DNA of 64,000 nt from Cyanobium gracile PCC 6307 (GTDB taxonomy: Bacteria; Cyanobacteriota; Cyanobacteriia; PCC-6307; Cyanobiaceae). The notes below the pieces were generated by a model. The model saw only the letters and a list, made by a program, of their open reading frames with translations, searched no databases and was not told where the DNA came from. Positions 1 to 8,382 of the stretch are shown one piece after another. The position numbers and the translations under genes are program-made. How positions within the stretch are numbered: position 1 is the first letter of the stretch; every line of letters starts with the position of its first letter. The DNA lies in contig NC_019675.1 in assembly GCF_000316515.1 (NCBI RefSeq), forward strand, positions 2,381,964-2,445,963, written 5' to 3'.

Positions 1-173
1 AGGCCGGCCAGCAGGTTGAGCAGGGTGGACTTGCCGCAGCCGGAGTGGCCGATGAGGGAGATGAACTCGCCCTCGGCGATATCCAGGAAGATGTCCCTGA
101 GGGCCACGTACTCACCCCCGCCGGGCAGGGGGAAGGCCTGGGTGACGTGGTCGACGGTGAACAGGGCGGCCAT
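1..173 (-). CDS. nrtC: Nitrate ABC transporter ATP-binding subunit, N-terminal part
   Basis: This is the first 57 or so residues of an ABC ATPase; the gene runs off the left edge of the window. The Walker A motif GHSGCGKST is visible near residue 42, preceded by the usual A-loop region. Its ATG lies 2 bp after the stop of nrtB, so the genes are surely co-transcribed. In the NrtABCD system the ATPase energises nitrate/nitrite uptake across the plasma membrane. The order nrtA-nrtB-this gene suggests NrtC rather than NrtD, but the long C-terminal regulatory domain of NrtC lies outside the window, so that choice is inferred. Confidence 0.85.
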   Translation of the reverse strand, partial: MAALFTVDHVTQAFPLPGGGEYVALRDIFLDIAEGEFISLIGHSGCGKSTLLNLLAG

Positions 174-175
174 GG

Positions 176-1009
176 TCAGGCGGCTCCCTTGCTGAGCTTG
201 CGCCCGGCGAAGGCCACCAGGCGATCAAGCAGCAGGCCGACAAGACCCACATAGATGATGGCCAGCACGATCTCACTGGAGCTGCCATCACCCCCTGAGT
301 TGTAGGCATCCCAGATGAAATAGCCGATGCCGCCGTCGGCCTTGAGCATTTCGGCGGCAACGATCGCCAGCCAGGCCAGACCAACGGCGATGCGCAGGCC
401 CGCAAACACGAAAGGTACGGTGGCCGGGATCACGATGTCCCTGATGTAGGCGCCTTTCCGCAGCTTCAGCACCCTGGCGACGTTGATGTAGTCCTCGGGG
501 ATCTCACGGATGCCGATGGCCGTGTTGATGATGATGGGCCAGATCGCCGTGATGAAGATCACGAAGACGGCGGAGACGGTGGAATCCTGGAACACCATCA
601 GGGCGATCGGGAACCAGGCCAGGGGAGGCACGGTGCGCAGCACCTGGATCACGGGGTCAAAGCCCTTGCCGAGGAAGCGGCTCATCCCCAGGAGGCCGCC
701 GATGGTGATCCCCACCACCGCGGCCAGTCCGTAGCCCATGGCCACCCGCTGCAGCGAGATCAGGATCTGCCAGGCCAGGCCTTTGCTGGTGCCCCCATCA
801 TCGAAGAAGGGATGGATGATGTACGGGTCCCACGTGTCGACAACGACATTGATGGGCCCCGGCAGGCGGGCGACTCCCAGGATCAGGGACAGCAGCTGCC
901 ACAGCACCAGAAAGGCGCCGATGCAGATCAGATAGGGAGATACCCGGGACACCCAGATCGGCGTGATCCTCCGGGAACGGTGGTGCGGTGCTGCTGCGCT
1001 GAGGGCCAT
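176..1009 (-). CDS. nrtB: Nitrate ABC transporter permease NrtB
   Basis: A 277-residue inner-membrane permease of the NrtB/CmpB/SsuC type (BPD_transp_1). Several hydrophobic segments are visible, with the EAA loop region around residues 165-200 ([18 protein letters not shown] followed by the IVIPATVP region). It forms the channel of the nitrate/nitrite importer. It lies between nrtA (52-bp gap) and the ATPase gene (2-bp gap). CmpB for bicarbonate is a close relative, but linkage to nirA and siroheme/molybdopterin genes favours nitrate. Confidence 0.92.
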   Translation of the reverse strand: MALSAAAPHHRSRRITPIWVSRVSPYLICIGAFLVLWQLLSLILGVARLPGPINVVVDTWDPYIIHPFFDDGGTSKGLAWQILISLQRVAMGYGLAAVVGITIGGLLGMSRFLGKGFDPVIQVLRTVPPLAWFPIALMVFQDSTVSAVFVIFITAIWPIIINTAIGIREIPEDYINVARVLKLRKGAYIRDIVIPATVPFVFAGLRIAVGLAWLAIVAAEMLKADGGIGYFIWDAYNSGGDGSSSEIVLAIIYVGLVGLLLDRLVAFAGRKLSKGAA

Positions 1010-1061
1010 GGGGGATGGGTGGGAAATGGCGGCGGGGAGAAGGGAAGGAGTGGCTTCCGCT

Positions 1062-2375
1062 TCAGGACATGGCCTTGATCTTCAGGGCGTCCAGGTAGGC
1101 CTTCGGATTTCCCGGGTCGAAGACGACACCGTCGAAGAAGGTTTCCTTGCCACGGGAATCACTGGCGGGAATCGCCTTGTCCTGCCCGATCGCCTTGGCC
1201 GCCTCCTTCCAGAGATCGGCCCGGTTCACCTGGTTCACGAGGGCGTCGACGTCGGTGCTGGCGGGGAGGTAGCCCCAGCGCATGTCCTCGATCACGAACC
1301 ACTGGTCGTGGCTCTTGAACGGGAAGGAGGCGTTCTCGCTCCAGAAGCGCATCCGGTAGGGGCTGTCGGTCACCGTGCGACCGTCGCCGGCATCGAAGGT
1401 GCCGGCCAGGCGGGGTTTGATGTCGGCCACCGACGCCTTGAAATACCTGTCCTTCGAGGTGATCTCACAGAGCTCGTCGAGGTTGGCGGGGTCCTCGCAC
1501 CACATCTGCGCCTCTAGCACCGCCATCAGCAGGGCCTTGGTGGCCTTGGGATTCTTGGCGACCCAGTCGGCACGCATCGAGAAGGACTTCTCCGGGTGGA
1601 ACTTCCAGAGTTCACCCGTCTCCGCCGCCGTGTAGCCCAGCTTCTTGTTGACCAGCCGCTGGTTCCAGGGCTCGCCGACACAGAAGGTGTCCATGGTGCC
1701 GGTCTGCATGTTGGCCACCATCTGGGGCGGGGGCACCACCACCAGGTCGGCGTCCTTGTTGGGGTCGATGCCGTTGGCGGCCAGCCAGTACCGCATCCAC
1801 AGGTCGTGGGTGCCGCCGGGGAAGGTGACGGCCGCCTTGAACTTCCGGCCGGTCTTGGCCGTGGCGGCCACGGCGTCGGCGAGGCCGGCCTTGTTGTCGA
1901 TGGTGAGCTTGTTGGCCAGGAAGTCCTTCGAGACCGATAGACCCTGGCCCTGCAGATTCAGCCGGGCCAGGGTGGCCATCGGCAGCGGCTGCTGGCTCTT
2001 GGTGATCTTGCCCGCCGCCAGCAGCAGGGGCATCGGCGTGAGGATGTGGGCGCCATCAATGCCGCCGCCGCCGCCGCCCAGTTCCAGGTTGTCGCGGGTG
2101 ACGGCCCAGGAGGTCTGCTTCATCACCTTCACCTCCGGCATGCCGTGCTTGGCGAAGAAGCCCTTCTCCTTGGCGATGATCAGCGGGGCGGCATCGGTGA
2201 GGGCGATGAAGCCAAGGGACACACCGGTGACCTCGGGCGCATCGGCGCCACCGGCGGCCGGAGCGGCGGCGGGGGTGGCGACCTCCTTCTTGCCGCCACA
2301 GGCACTCAGCCAGATGGCGCCTGCCGTGGTGCCGGCAGCGGTGATCAGGAACTTGCGACGGGAAAGGTTGGACAT
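1062..2375 (-). CDS. nrtA: Nitrate-binding lipoprotein NrtA
   Basis: A 437-residue substrate-binding protein. The N-terminus carries a twin-arginine-like stretch (SRRKFL) and a lipobox ending at LSAC26, followed by a Gly/Ala/Pro-rich linker, so it should be exported and lipid-anchored at the periplasmic face of the plasma membrane. The length and the WMRYWLAANGIDP and FCVGEPWN segments match the NrtA/CmpA family. It captures nitrate/nitrite for NrtB. It is the first nrt gene of the leftward operon, 177 bp downstream of a trpD-like gene. That gap holds a perfect inverted repeat which could be regulatory. Confidence 0.93.
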   Translation of the reverse strand: MSNLSRRKFLITAAGTTAGAIWLSACGGKKEVATPAAAPAAGGADAPEVTGVSLGFIALTDAAPLIIAKEKGFFAKHGMPEVKVMKQTSWAVTRDNLELGGGGGGIDGAHILTPMPLLLAAGKITKSQQPLPMATLARLNLQGQGLSVSKDFLANKLTIDNKAGLADAVAATAKTGRKFKAAVTFPGGTHDLWMRYWLAANGIDPNKDADLVVVPPPQMVANMQTGTMDTFCVGEPWNQRLVNKKLGYTAAETGELWKFHPEKSFSMRADWVAKNPKATKALLMAVLEAQMWCEDPANLDELCEITSKDRYFKASVADIKPRLAGTFDAGDGRTVTDSPYRMRFWSENASFPFKSHDQWFVIEDMRWGYLPASTDVDALVNQVNRADLWKEAAKAIGQDKAIPASDSRGKETFFDGVVFDPGNPKAYLDALKIKAMS

Positions 2376-2409
2376 GAAGCCTGAAGGGGAGCCAGGGAGG
2401 ACCGGAGGG

Positions 2410-2427
2410 ATGCACCGTGAGGTGCAT
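2410..2427. promoter_or_regulatory. Perfect 7-bp inverted repeat upstream of nrtA
   Basis: ATGCACC, 4-bp spacer GTGA, then GGTGCAT, centred about 43 bp upstream of the nrtA start codon. It may be an operator or a small hairpin in the leader. It is not the NtcA consensus (GTA-N8-TAC), and no clear NtcA box was found in this gap. Confidence 0.35.
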
Positions 2428-2552
2428 GTGTTCTCAGGACGGGCTCCACAACGAAGCGCATCGTGCTGGCGAAAAGTGGGGTGGCTGGCGCGCAGGCTGA
2501 CCAGTCAACTCTCAAAAGACCACGCCGGCGGCCCTCCCCAGGGTCGCGTCGG

Positions 2553-3731
2553 TTACCGATTCGGATCTTCGAGCGGCGGGTCTCCGTTCTCCGGCGCCGC
2601 CAGCTGGCGGCGCAGCCGTTCGCCGCTGCGGGCCATCAGCAGCGCCGTGGCCTGCTCGAGGGCGTCCTCGAGGTGCTCGAAGCGTCCGGCGAACCAGAGG
2701 TAGGCCGCCACGTTCCAGCGCAGCGCCGGGACCAGGGATCCTTCGCCGCTGAGGGCCGCCAGGGCCTCGGTTCGCCAGGCCTCCAGGCCCTGCCAGGGCA
2801 CCTCGGCGCTGGTGATGCCGTGGTCGCGGGGGTGGAGCAGGATCCGCTCGGTGGCTCCCCGGCGCACGCGGGCGGTGATGCCGGCGCGGGAGGTGGGCAG
2901 ATCGGTGGAGCCCTCCAGGCCCTTCACCGTCAGCAGGTCAGTCTCGCCGCAGTCCTGCAGGGCCTGCCAGGCGCGGGTCTCGGTGGGGGGATGGACGAAG
3001 CCGCTCACCAGCAGGTGCTCCCCCCGGTGCGGTGTCCAGAGCAGCTCCAGGCTCGCTATCGGCGGCCGTTTGCCGATGGCGTCCCGCACCGGCACCAGCC
3101 GCTCCGCCCAGGCGAAATGGTCGGGCTGGTGGGTGAGGGCCAGCCCGTGCCGATCGAGGCGCCGCTGCACCTCCTCGAGCGGCAGGCCGGTCCAGCTGAT
3201 GCCGATGGCGCCGAACAGCTCCGCCAGGGTGACGCCGAACTTCACCGGCATCGGATCGCCGCCGTGCAGCACCACCGGCACCGCGTCGCTGGCCAGCACC
3301 AGGGCCACCAGCGGCAGCAGGGGGGCGGTGCGGCTGCGGCCGTCGTAGGGCACCCCGAAGCACAGTGGCCGCCGGCCGGGGGTTTCCAGCACCGGCCCGC
3401 TGCGCCGGTAACTGTCGAGCATGCCGGAGAGTTCGGTCGGGTGGGGGCGGCGGATCCGGTGGGCGATCAGGAAGGCCCCCATCTGGGCGTCATCGACCAG
3501 CCCCTGGAGCATGAGGTCCATGGCCTCGGCCGCCTCCTGGCGGTCCAGACCGGTGCTGGTGTGCTCGCCGCTGCCCACCTTGCCGATCAGCTCGCGGAAC
3601 CGGGCCCGCTCGGGGCCGAGCGCCCGCAGGCGCACCAGACGCCGATCCTCGGCAGCGTTCAGCGGCTGGGCCGTCCCCGGCGGGATGGCGTCAGGTCCCG
3701 GGCCGGCCGGTTCTGGTAACAGTGACGACAT
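2553..3731 (-). CDS. TrpD-like (anthranilate phosphoribosyltransferase family) protein, nirA-linked
   Basis: A 392-residue protein with the anthranilate phosphoribosyltransferase fold: a helical N-terminal part with GAFLIAHRIRRP and a central domain. The PRPP-binding GTGGD motif of TrpD is replaced by GVPYDGRSRT, and the usual HGN region reads HGGDPMPVKFG. It is therefore unlikely to be tryptophan TrpD. It is divergent from nirA and upstream of nrtA, which suggests a role in nitrate/nitrite assimilation. A clear paralogue sits at 12425-13600 beside the siroheme genes. Function unknown; a role linked to nitrite reductase or siroheme is inference from context. Confidence 0.75.
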   Translation of the reverse strand: MSSLLPEPAGPGPDAIPPGTAQPLNAAEDRRLVRLRALGPERARFRELIGKVGSGEHTSTGLDRQEAAEAMDLMLQGLVDDAQMGAFLIAHRIRRPHPTELSGMLDSYRRSGPVLETPGRRPLCFGVPYDGRSRTAPLLPLVALVLASDAVPVVLHGGDPMPVKFGVTLAELFGAIGISWTGLPLEEVQRRLDRHGLALTHQPDHFAWAERLVPVRDAIGKRPPIASLELLWTPHRGEHLLVSGFVHPPTETRAWQALQDCGETDLLTVKGLEGSTDLPTSRAGITARVRRGATERILLHPRDHGITSAEVPWQGLEAWRTEALAALSGEGSLVPALRWNVAAYLWFAGRFEHLEDALEQATALLMARSGERLRRQLAAPENGDPPLEDPNR

Positions 3732-3984
3732 GGGTGGACGGTTCCATGCCGGAAACTAAAGCCTTACCGATCAGTGGGTTCGCGCAGCTTTCCCCGGCGC
3801 TCCCCGACACAACGATCTTTCCGGACGACGCAGCTCTCATCGGCGTCCCGGGCTCCCGTCTCGCCGGACCGGCTTGAGACGCGCTCCCCCGAAGCACCTC
3901 CGAGGCACCCCCGAGCCTCAGCTTCCGCCCACCTGCCTGGCAGGACTCCGCCGCATGGCTGGCCATGCGGACCGCCGCTTTCGC

Positions 3985-5568
3985 ATGAACAGCACCGACA
4001 CCAGCGTCGACACCGACACGTCCGCCCTGCCGCCGGCGGGCCTCAGCAAGGTCGAACGGGCCAAGGCGGAGCTCTGCGGCCTGGAGCTGGCCCCCAGGCT
4101 GGCGGAACTGGCCGCGGCGGGCTGGGAGTCCCTCGATGAGGCCACCCTGACGATCCGCCTCAAGTGGCTGGGGATCTTCTTCCGTCCCGTCACCCCCGGC
4201 CGCTTCATGGTGCGGCTGCGGCTGCCCAACGGCGTCCTCCGTGCCGAGCAGCTGGAGCTGCTGGCTGACGCCGTCGACCGTTGCGGCGAGCACGGCAGCG
4301 CCGACATCACCACCCGCCAGAACCTGCAGCTGCGCGGCCTGCTGCTGGAGGACATGCCCCCCCTGCTGGAGGGGATGGAGCGGGTCGGGCTCACCAGCCG
4401 CCAGTCGGGCCACGACAACCCCCGCAACATCACCGGCAACCCCCTGGCCGGCCTCGACCCGGAGGAGCTGATCGACACCCGGCCGCTGGTGGCGGCGATC
4501 CAGGCCCGCCTGCTCGCCGACGACGGCCCCCGCAACCTGCCGCGCAAGTTCAATGTGGCGGTGGGCGGGGCCCCCGACAGCTTCCTGCTCCACAACGACC
4601 TCGCCTTCCTGCCGGCGCCCCATCCCCAGGATCCGGCCGCGCCGCTGGGTTTCACGGTGATGGTGGGCGGCTTCTTCTCGGCCCAGCGCAACGAACTGGC
4701 CGTGCCCCTCGGCCTGTGGCTGCGGCCCGACCAGCTGCCTGACTTCACCCTGGCCCTGCTGCGGCACTACGACGCCCACGGCAACCGGGTCCAGCGCAAC
4801 AAGAGCCGGTTGATGTATCTGGTGGATGGCCTGGGGCTGGCGGCCTATCGCGATGCGGTGGTGGCGGCCTACCGGGAGCTGGCCGGGGAGGCAGCGGAGG
4901 TTCCGCTGACCCACGACGGCCGCCATCTGGTGGTGCGGTCCCCCCGCGATGGGCTGGGGCTCCAGGCTCAGAAGCAGGCGGGCCTCCACTGGGCGGGGTT
5001 GCACGTGCCGATGGGGCGGCTCGATGCCGCTTCGATGCTGGAGCTGGCCCGCCTGGCCCGCACCTACGGCAGCGGTGAGCTGCGCCTCACCGAGGCCCAG
5101 AACGTGCTGATCGTGAACGTGCCGGCCGATCGCCTGGCGGCCCTGGAGTCCGAACCCCTGCTGGCACGGTTCCGCCTGGAGCCCGGCGCCCTCCAGGCCG
5201 AAGCGGTGAGCTGCACCGGCAGCCGGTACTGCAGCTTCGCCCTGATCCCCACCAAGCGCACCGCCCAGACGGTGATCGACGAACTGGAGCGGCGCCTGGA
5301 GCTGCCCGAGGCCGTGCGCAGCCACTGGACCGGCTGCCCCAACGCCTGCGGCCAGCCCTACATGGGCCAGATCGGCCTGATGGGGGCCAAGGCCCGCCAG
5401 GACGGCCAGATGGTGGAGGCGGCCAAGATCTTCCTGGGGGGCCGCCTGGATCAGGACCCGAAGTTGGCTGAGCTGCATGGGAAGGCCGTGCCCCTCTCCG
5501 AGCTCGCTGACGTGCTGGAAGGGTTGCTGGTGGAGCGCTTCGGTGCCCGGCGGCGGCCCGCGCCGTGA
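3985..5568 (+). CDS. nirA: Ferredoxin-nitrite reductase NirA
   Basis: A 527-residue ferredoxin-dependent nitrite reductase, reducing nitrite to ammonium with six electrons. Two sulfite/nitrite reductase half-domains are visible. The 4Fe-4S/siroheme ligands are C410 and C416 (CTGSRYC) and C451 and C455 (GCPNAC). Substrate/siroheme-site residues appear in ADITTRQNLQLRG. The start at 3985 gives the family's usual length; the frame is open upstream to 3874 with further ATGs (3955, 3874), so the true start is not certain. It is followed by a HEAT-like gene starting 8 bp after its stop, and is divergent from the trpD-like gene. Confidence 0.95.
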   Translation: MNSTDTSVDTDTSALPPAGLSKVERAKAELCGLELAPRLAELAAAGWESLDEATLTIRLKWLGIFFRPVTPGRFMVRLRLPNGVLRAEQLELLADAVDRCGEHGSADITTRQNLQLRGLLLEDMPPLLEGMERVGLTSRQSGHDNPRNITGNPLAGLDPEELIDTRPLVAAIQARLLADDGPRNLPRKFNVAVGGAPDSFLLHNDLAFLPAPHPQDPAAPLGFTVMVGGFFSAQRNELAVPLGLWLRPDQLPDFTLALLRHYDAHGNRVQRNKSRLMYLVDGLGLAAYRDAVVAAYRELAGEAAEVPLTHDGRHLVVRSPRDGLGLQAQKQAGLHWAGLHVPMGRLDAASMLELARLARTYGSGELRLTEAQNVLIVNVPADRLAALESEPLLARFRLEPGALQAEAVSCTGSRYCSFALIPTKRTAQTVIDELERRLELPEAVRSHWTGCPNACGQPYMGQIGLMGAKARQDGQMVEAAKIFLGGRLDQDPKLAELHGKAVPLSELADVLEGLLVERFGARRRPAP

Positions 5569-5575
5569 GTGCCCC

Positions 5576-6268
5576 GTGACGGCCGCCCGCGCCCCGTGGG
5601 ATCCCCGGCAGCTGCCGGCCGGCGGCAGCCCCGAACGCTGGCCCTGGCTGCAGGGCCTGCGGCGGGCTCGGGACCTTGACCTGGAGCCCTGGCTGCAGGC
5701 GGTGGAGGCGGGATGGCTGCGGCCCGACTCCGACCTGCTCGCCGCCCTGGCGGAGCGGCTCGACGGCCCGGCGGCGGCGCGGCTGCTGGCCTGGTGGCTG
5801 GCCCAGCCCGCCGCCGACCCGGCCCTGCTGGCGGTGATCGGCCGCCACCGCCACCCCCGCTGCCGCACCCTGCTGCGGCAGGCCCTGGCCCCGACCGCCG
5901 CCGCCCTCGCCGACGGCTCCGCCGCAGGGGCACGGGCTGCGCTCCTGCTGCCCCTTCTGGGCCATCAGCGCCAGCCGGACGATTTCGTGCTGCTGCGGGA
6001 GCGGGCGCTGGCGCCGTTGCCGCTGCAGCAGCGACGGGCCGCACTGGAGGGCCTGGCCGTGGGGCTCGGGGCCTGGCCGCTGCTCCCCCTGCGGCAGGTG
6101 CTCATCGCGCTGGTGGGGGATCTGGACCCGACCCTGGCCGCCACGGCCGTGGACCTGCTGGCCCGTCTGCCCGGGGGAGGCCAGGACCTGGCCGCCCTGG
6201 ATCGCTGCCGCCTGGCCCCGGAGCTGGCGCGGCGGGTGGAGCGGCGTCTGGCGGCCGGGCGATCATGA
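5576..6268 (+). CDS. HEAT-repeat-like protein downstream of nirA
   Basis: About 230 residues, very rich in Ala and Leu, with repeated amphipathic helices (pattern like DPALLAVIGRHRHPRCRTLL and LIALVGDLDPTLAATAVDLL), as in HEAT/Armadillo scaffolds. GTG at 5576, 8 bp after the nirA stop, is the most sensible start because the frame upstream lies inside nirA. HEAT-like proteins in cyanobacteria often act as helpers for cofactor proteins, so a role in NirA maturation or activity is possible, but this is inference from position only. Confidence 0.65.
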   Translation: MTAARAPWDPRQLPAGGSPERWPWLQGLRRARDLDLEPWLQAVEAGWLRPDSDLLAALAERLDGPAAARLLAWWLAQPAADPALLAVIGRHRHPRCRTLLRQALAPTAAALADGSAAGARAALLLPLLGHQRQPDDFVLLRERALAPLPLQQRRAALEGLAVGLGAWPLLPLRQVLIALVGDLDPTLAATAVDLLARLPGGGQDLAALDRCRLAPELARRVERRLAAGRS

Positions 6269-6298
6269 CCGCACCCCAGCGCGCTTGAGGCGAGGCCG

Positions 6299-6817
6299 AT
6301 GTTCCGTCACCTGCTGGTGCCCACCGATGGCTCCGATCTCTCCGACGGCACGATTCGCCGGGCGGTGAGCTTCGCCCGCGAATCCGGGGCGACCATCACT
6401 TTCCTGCACGTGCTCGCCAACCTGGCGATGCCGCCCCAGGGCTCCCTCTACGGCGATCCGGTGCTGCTGGATCCGGCCGTGGTGGAGCAGTTCAGCCAGG
6501 CGGAGCGGGTCTATGCCGACGAACTGCTGGGGCGGGCCAGGGCCCTCGCCGAGGAGGCCGGGGTCCCCTGCGACACCGCCGTCGGTGAGCATCCGGTCGT
6601 CTACGAGGCGATCATCGACGCCGCCACCCGCCACGGCTGCGACCTGATCTTCATGGCCTCCCACGGCCGCCGCGGCCTCGCCGGGCTGCTGCTGGGCAGC
6701 GAGACCCAGCGGGTGCTGACCCACACCGAGCTGCCGGTGCTGGTGTTCCGCCGCCCCGGGCCCGCCGCCGGCCATGGTCAGGAGGCGCCCTCGGCCCCGG
6801 CCACGCCGGCCTGCTGA
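6299..6817 (+). CDS. Universal stress protein (UspA family)
   Basis: 172 residues. It begins with the typical FRHLLVPTDGSDLS strand/loop and carries the ATP-binding signature G-2x-G-9x-G-S/T as GRRGLAGLLLGSETQRVL near residues 122-139. It is probably a cytoplasmic nucleotide-binding stress protein. The last 30 or so residues, beyond the PVLVFRRPG strand, are an extension of low complexity. It overlaps the 3' end of the opposite-strand osmolyte transporter gene by 40 bp. Confidence 0.88.
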   Translation: MFRHLLVPTDGSDLSDGTIRRAVSFARESGATITFLHVLANLAMPPQGSLYGDPVLLDPAVVEQFSQAERVYADELLGRARALAEEAGVPCDTAVGEHPVVYEAIIDAATRHGCDLIFMASHGRRGLAGLLLGSETQRVLTHTELPVLVFRRPGPAAGHGQEAPSAPATPAC

Positions 6818-8382
6818 AGGCGCCAGCGGCGCACCACCTCGGCCACGTCCAGACCGTCGAGGTCAACCTGGGCATTGAGGCGCTGCATGGTGGCGGCGGG
6901 GATGCGGCCGGCCAGCCCCTCGATCACGGGCACCAGCTCCGGGCGCCGCCGCAGGGTGGCGGTGTGGAACACGGGCACCGCGTCGTAGGGGGGGAAGTAA
7001 TGGCGGTCATCCTGCAGCTGCTGCAGGTCGAGGGCGGGGATCAGGCCGTTGGTGGTGTCGCCGGCGATCAGGTCGACGCGCCCCTCGGCCAGGGCCCGGT
7101 AGGTGAGGCCGAGATCCATGGCCTCGGGCGGCTGGGCGAAGCGCAGCCCGTAGCGGCGGGCCAGGCCGGCGAAGCCATCGGGGCGGTTGAGGAATTCGTA
7201 GCCGAAGCCCGCCCGCCAGCCGGGGGTGTGGGGGGCCGCCTCGCTGATCGTGGCGATCCCCAGCCGCCTGGCCTCGGCGCGGCGCACCAGGATCGCGAAG
7301 CTGTTCTCGAAGCCCAGGGAGGGGAACACGGTGAGCCCGAAACGCTCGGCGTAGAGCCGGCGGGTCTGCGCGAACACCTCCCGCGCCGGATCCGGCGTCT
7401 CCGGTGGCGGCGGCGGCTGGCCAAGAAGCGTGGTCCAGGCGGTGCCGGTGTATTCCACGTAGCCGTCGATGCGGCCGCTGCGCACGGCGGCATGGATCAG
7501 GCCGGTGCCCCCCAGGCCGAAGTCCCGCTTCACGTTCAACGGCGTGGAGGACTCGATCTGCTGGGCCAGCAGTTCGCCCAGGATCAGCTGCTCGGTGAAG
7601 CTCTTGCTGCCGATCCGCACCGTGCCGGCGCCGGCGGGCGGCAGCAGCTTCAGGGCCAGCACGGCTCCCAGGGCGAGGCCCGCCAGGCCCCAGGCGAGCC
7701 GCAGCACCCGCCGCCGGCCGGGGGAGCTGGTCCCGGTGGGGCGCCGGGCCAGCCGCCGCTCCAGCAGCCCCAGGCCGCCATCGGCGAGCAGGGCGATGGC
7801 GGCGGCCGGCAGCGCCCCCGCCAGGATCAGGCCGTTGTTCACCGTGGCGATGCCCCGGAAGATGAACACCCCCAGGCCGCCGGCGCCGATGGCGGCGGCG
7901 ATGGTGGCCACCCCCACGCCGATCACCGTGGCCACGCGGAGGCCCGCCATCAGGGTGGGCAGGGCCAGGGGCAGCTCGACGTGCAGCAGCACCTGGCGGC
8001 CGCTGAGACCCAGGGCCCGGCCCGCCTGCTTCAGCCCCGGGGGCACCTGGGCCAGGCCGGTGACCAGCCCCCGCAGCAGGGGCAGGAGGGCGTAGAGGGT
8101 GAGGGCCACGATCGCCGGGGTGGTGCCGATGCCCCCCAGCAGCGGCACGGTGAGCAGCAGGCCGAAGATCGCCAGGCTCGGCACCGTCTGCACCGTGCTG
8201 GCCAGGGCCAGCACCGGCCCGGCCCAGCGGGGCCGGCGGCTGATCCAGAGGCCCAGCGGCAGGCTGATCGCCAGGGCCAGGCCGATGGCGCTGCCCACCA
8301 GCAGCAGGTGCTCACCGCTGCGTTGCAGGATCTCCCCGGCCAGGGCGCCGTCCCACCAGGCGGGGGGCCACCGGGAGGTCAT
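6778..8382 (-). CDS. Osmoprotectant (OpuC/ProU-type) permease fused to substrate-binding domain
   Basis: 534 residues in two modules. Residues about 1-215 are an ABC permease with an EAA-like loop (QVPPGLKQAGRALGLS). After a linker with another membrane segment, residues about 250-520 form an OpuAC/ProX-like binding domain (VRIGSKSFTEQLILGELLAQ). Permease-binding fusions of this kind import glycine betaine, choline or related osmolytes. The binding domain would lie on the periplasmic side. Its ATG overlaps the stop of the upstream amino-acid permease gene by 4 bp. No partner ATPase gene is found in the window. The substrate cannot be told from sequence. Confidence 0.87.
   Translation of the reverse strand: MTSRWPPAWWDGALAGEILQRSGEHLLLVGSAIGLALAISLPLGLWISRRPRWAGPVLALASTVQTVPSLAIFGLLLTVPLLGGIGTTPAIVALTLYALLPLLRGLVTGLAQVPPGLKQAGRALGLSGRQVLLHVELPLALPTLMAGLRVATVIGVGVATIAAAIGAGGLGVFIFRGIATVNNGLILAGALPAAAIALLADGGLGLLERRLARRPTGTSSPGRRRVLRLAWGLAGLALGAVLALKLLPPAGAGTVRIGSKSFTEQLILGELLAQQIESSTPLNVKRDFGLGGTGLIHAAVRSGRIDGYVEYTGTAWTTLLGQPPPPPETPDPAREVFAQTRRLYAERFGLTVFPSLGFENSFAILVRRAEARRLGIATISEAAPHTPGWRAGFGYEFLNRPDGFAGLARRYGLRFAQPPEAMDLGLTYRALAEGRVDLIAGDTTNGLIPALDLQQLQDDRHYFPPYDAVPVFHTATLRRRPELVPVIEGLAGRIPAATMQRLNAQVDLDGLDVAEVVRRWRLQQAGVAGAEGAS

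Noticed and set aside
3716-3729. NtcA-like site GTAACAGTGACGAC upstream of nirA
   Set aside because: Fits only GT-N10-AC, overlaps the start of the trpD-like gene and is about 255 bp from nirA.
3691-5868. A 725-codon open frame antisense to nirA
   Set aside because: Shadow frame of nirA; no recognisable motif and no start signal.
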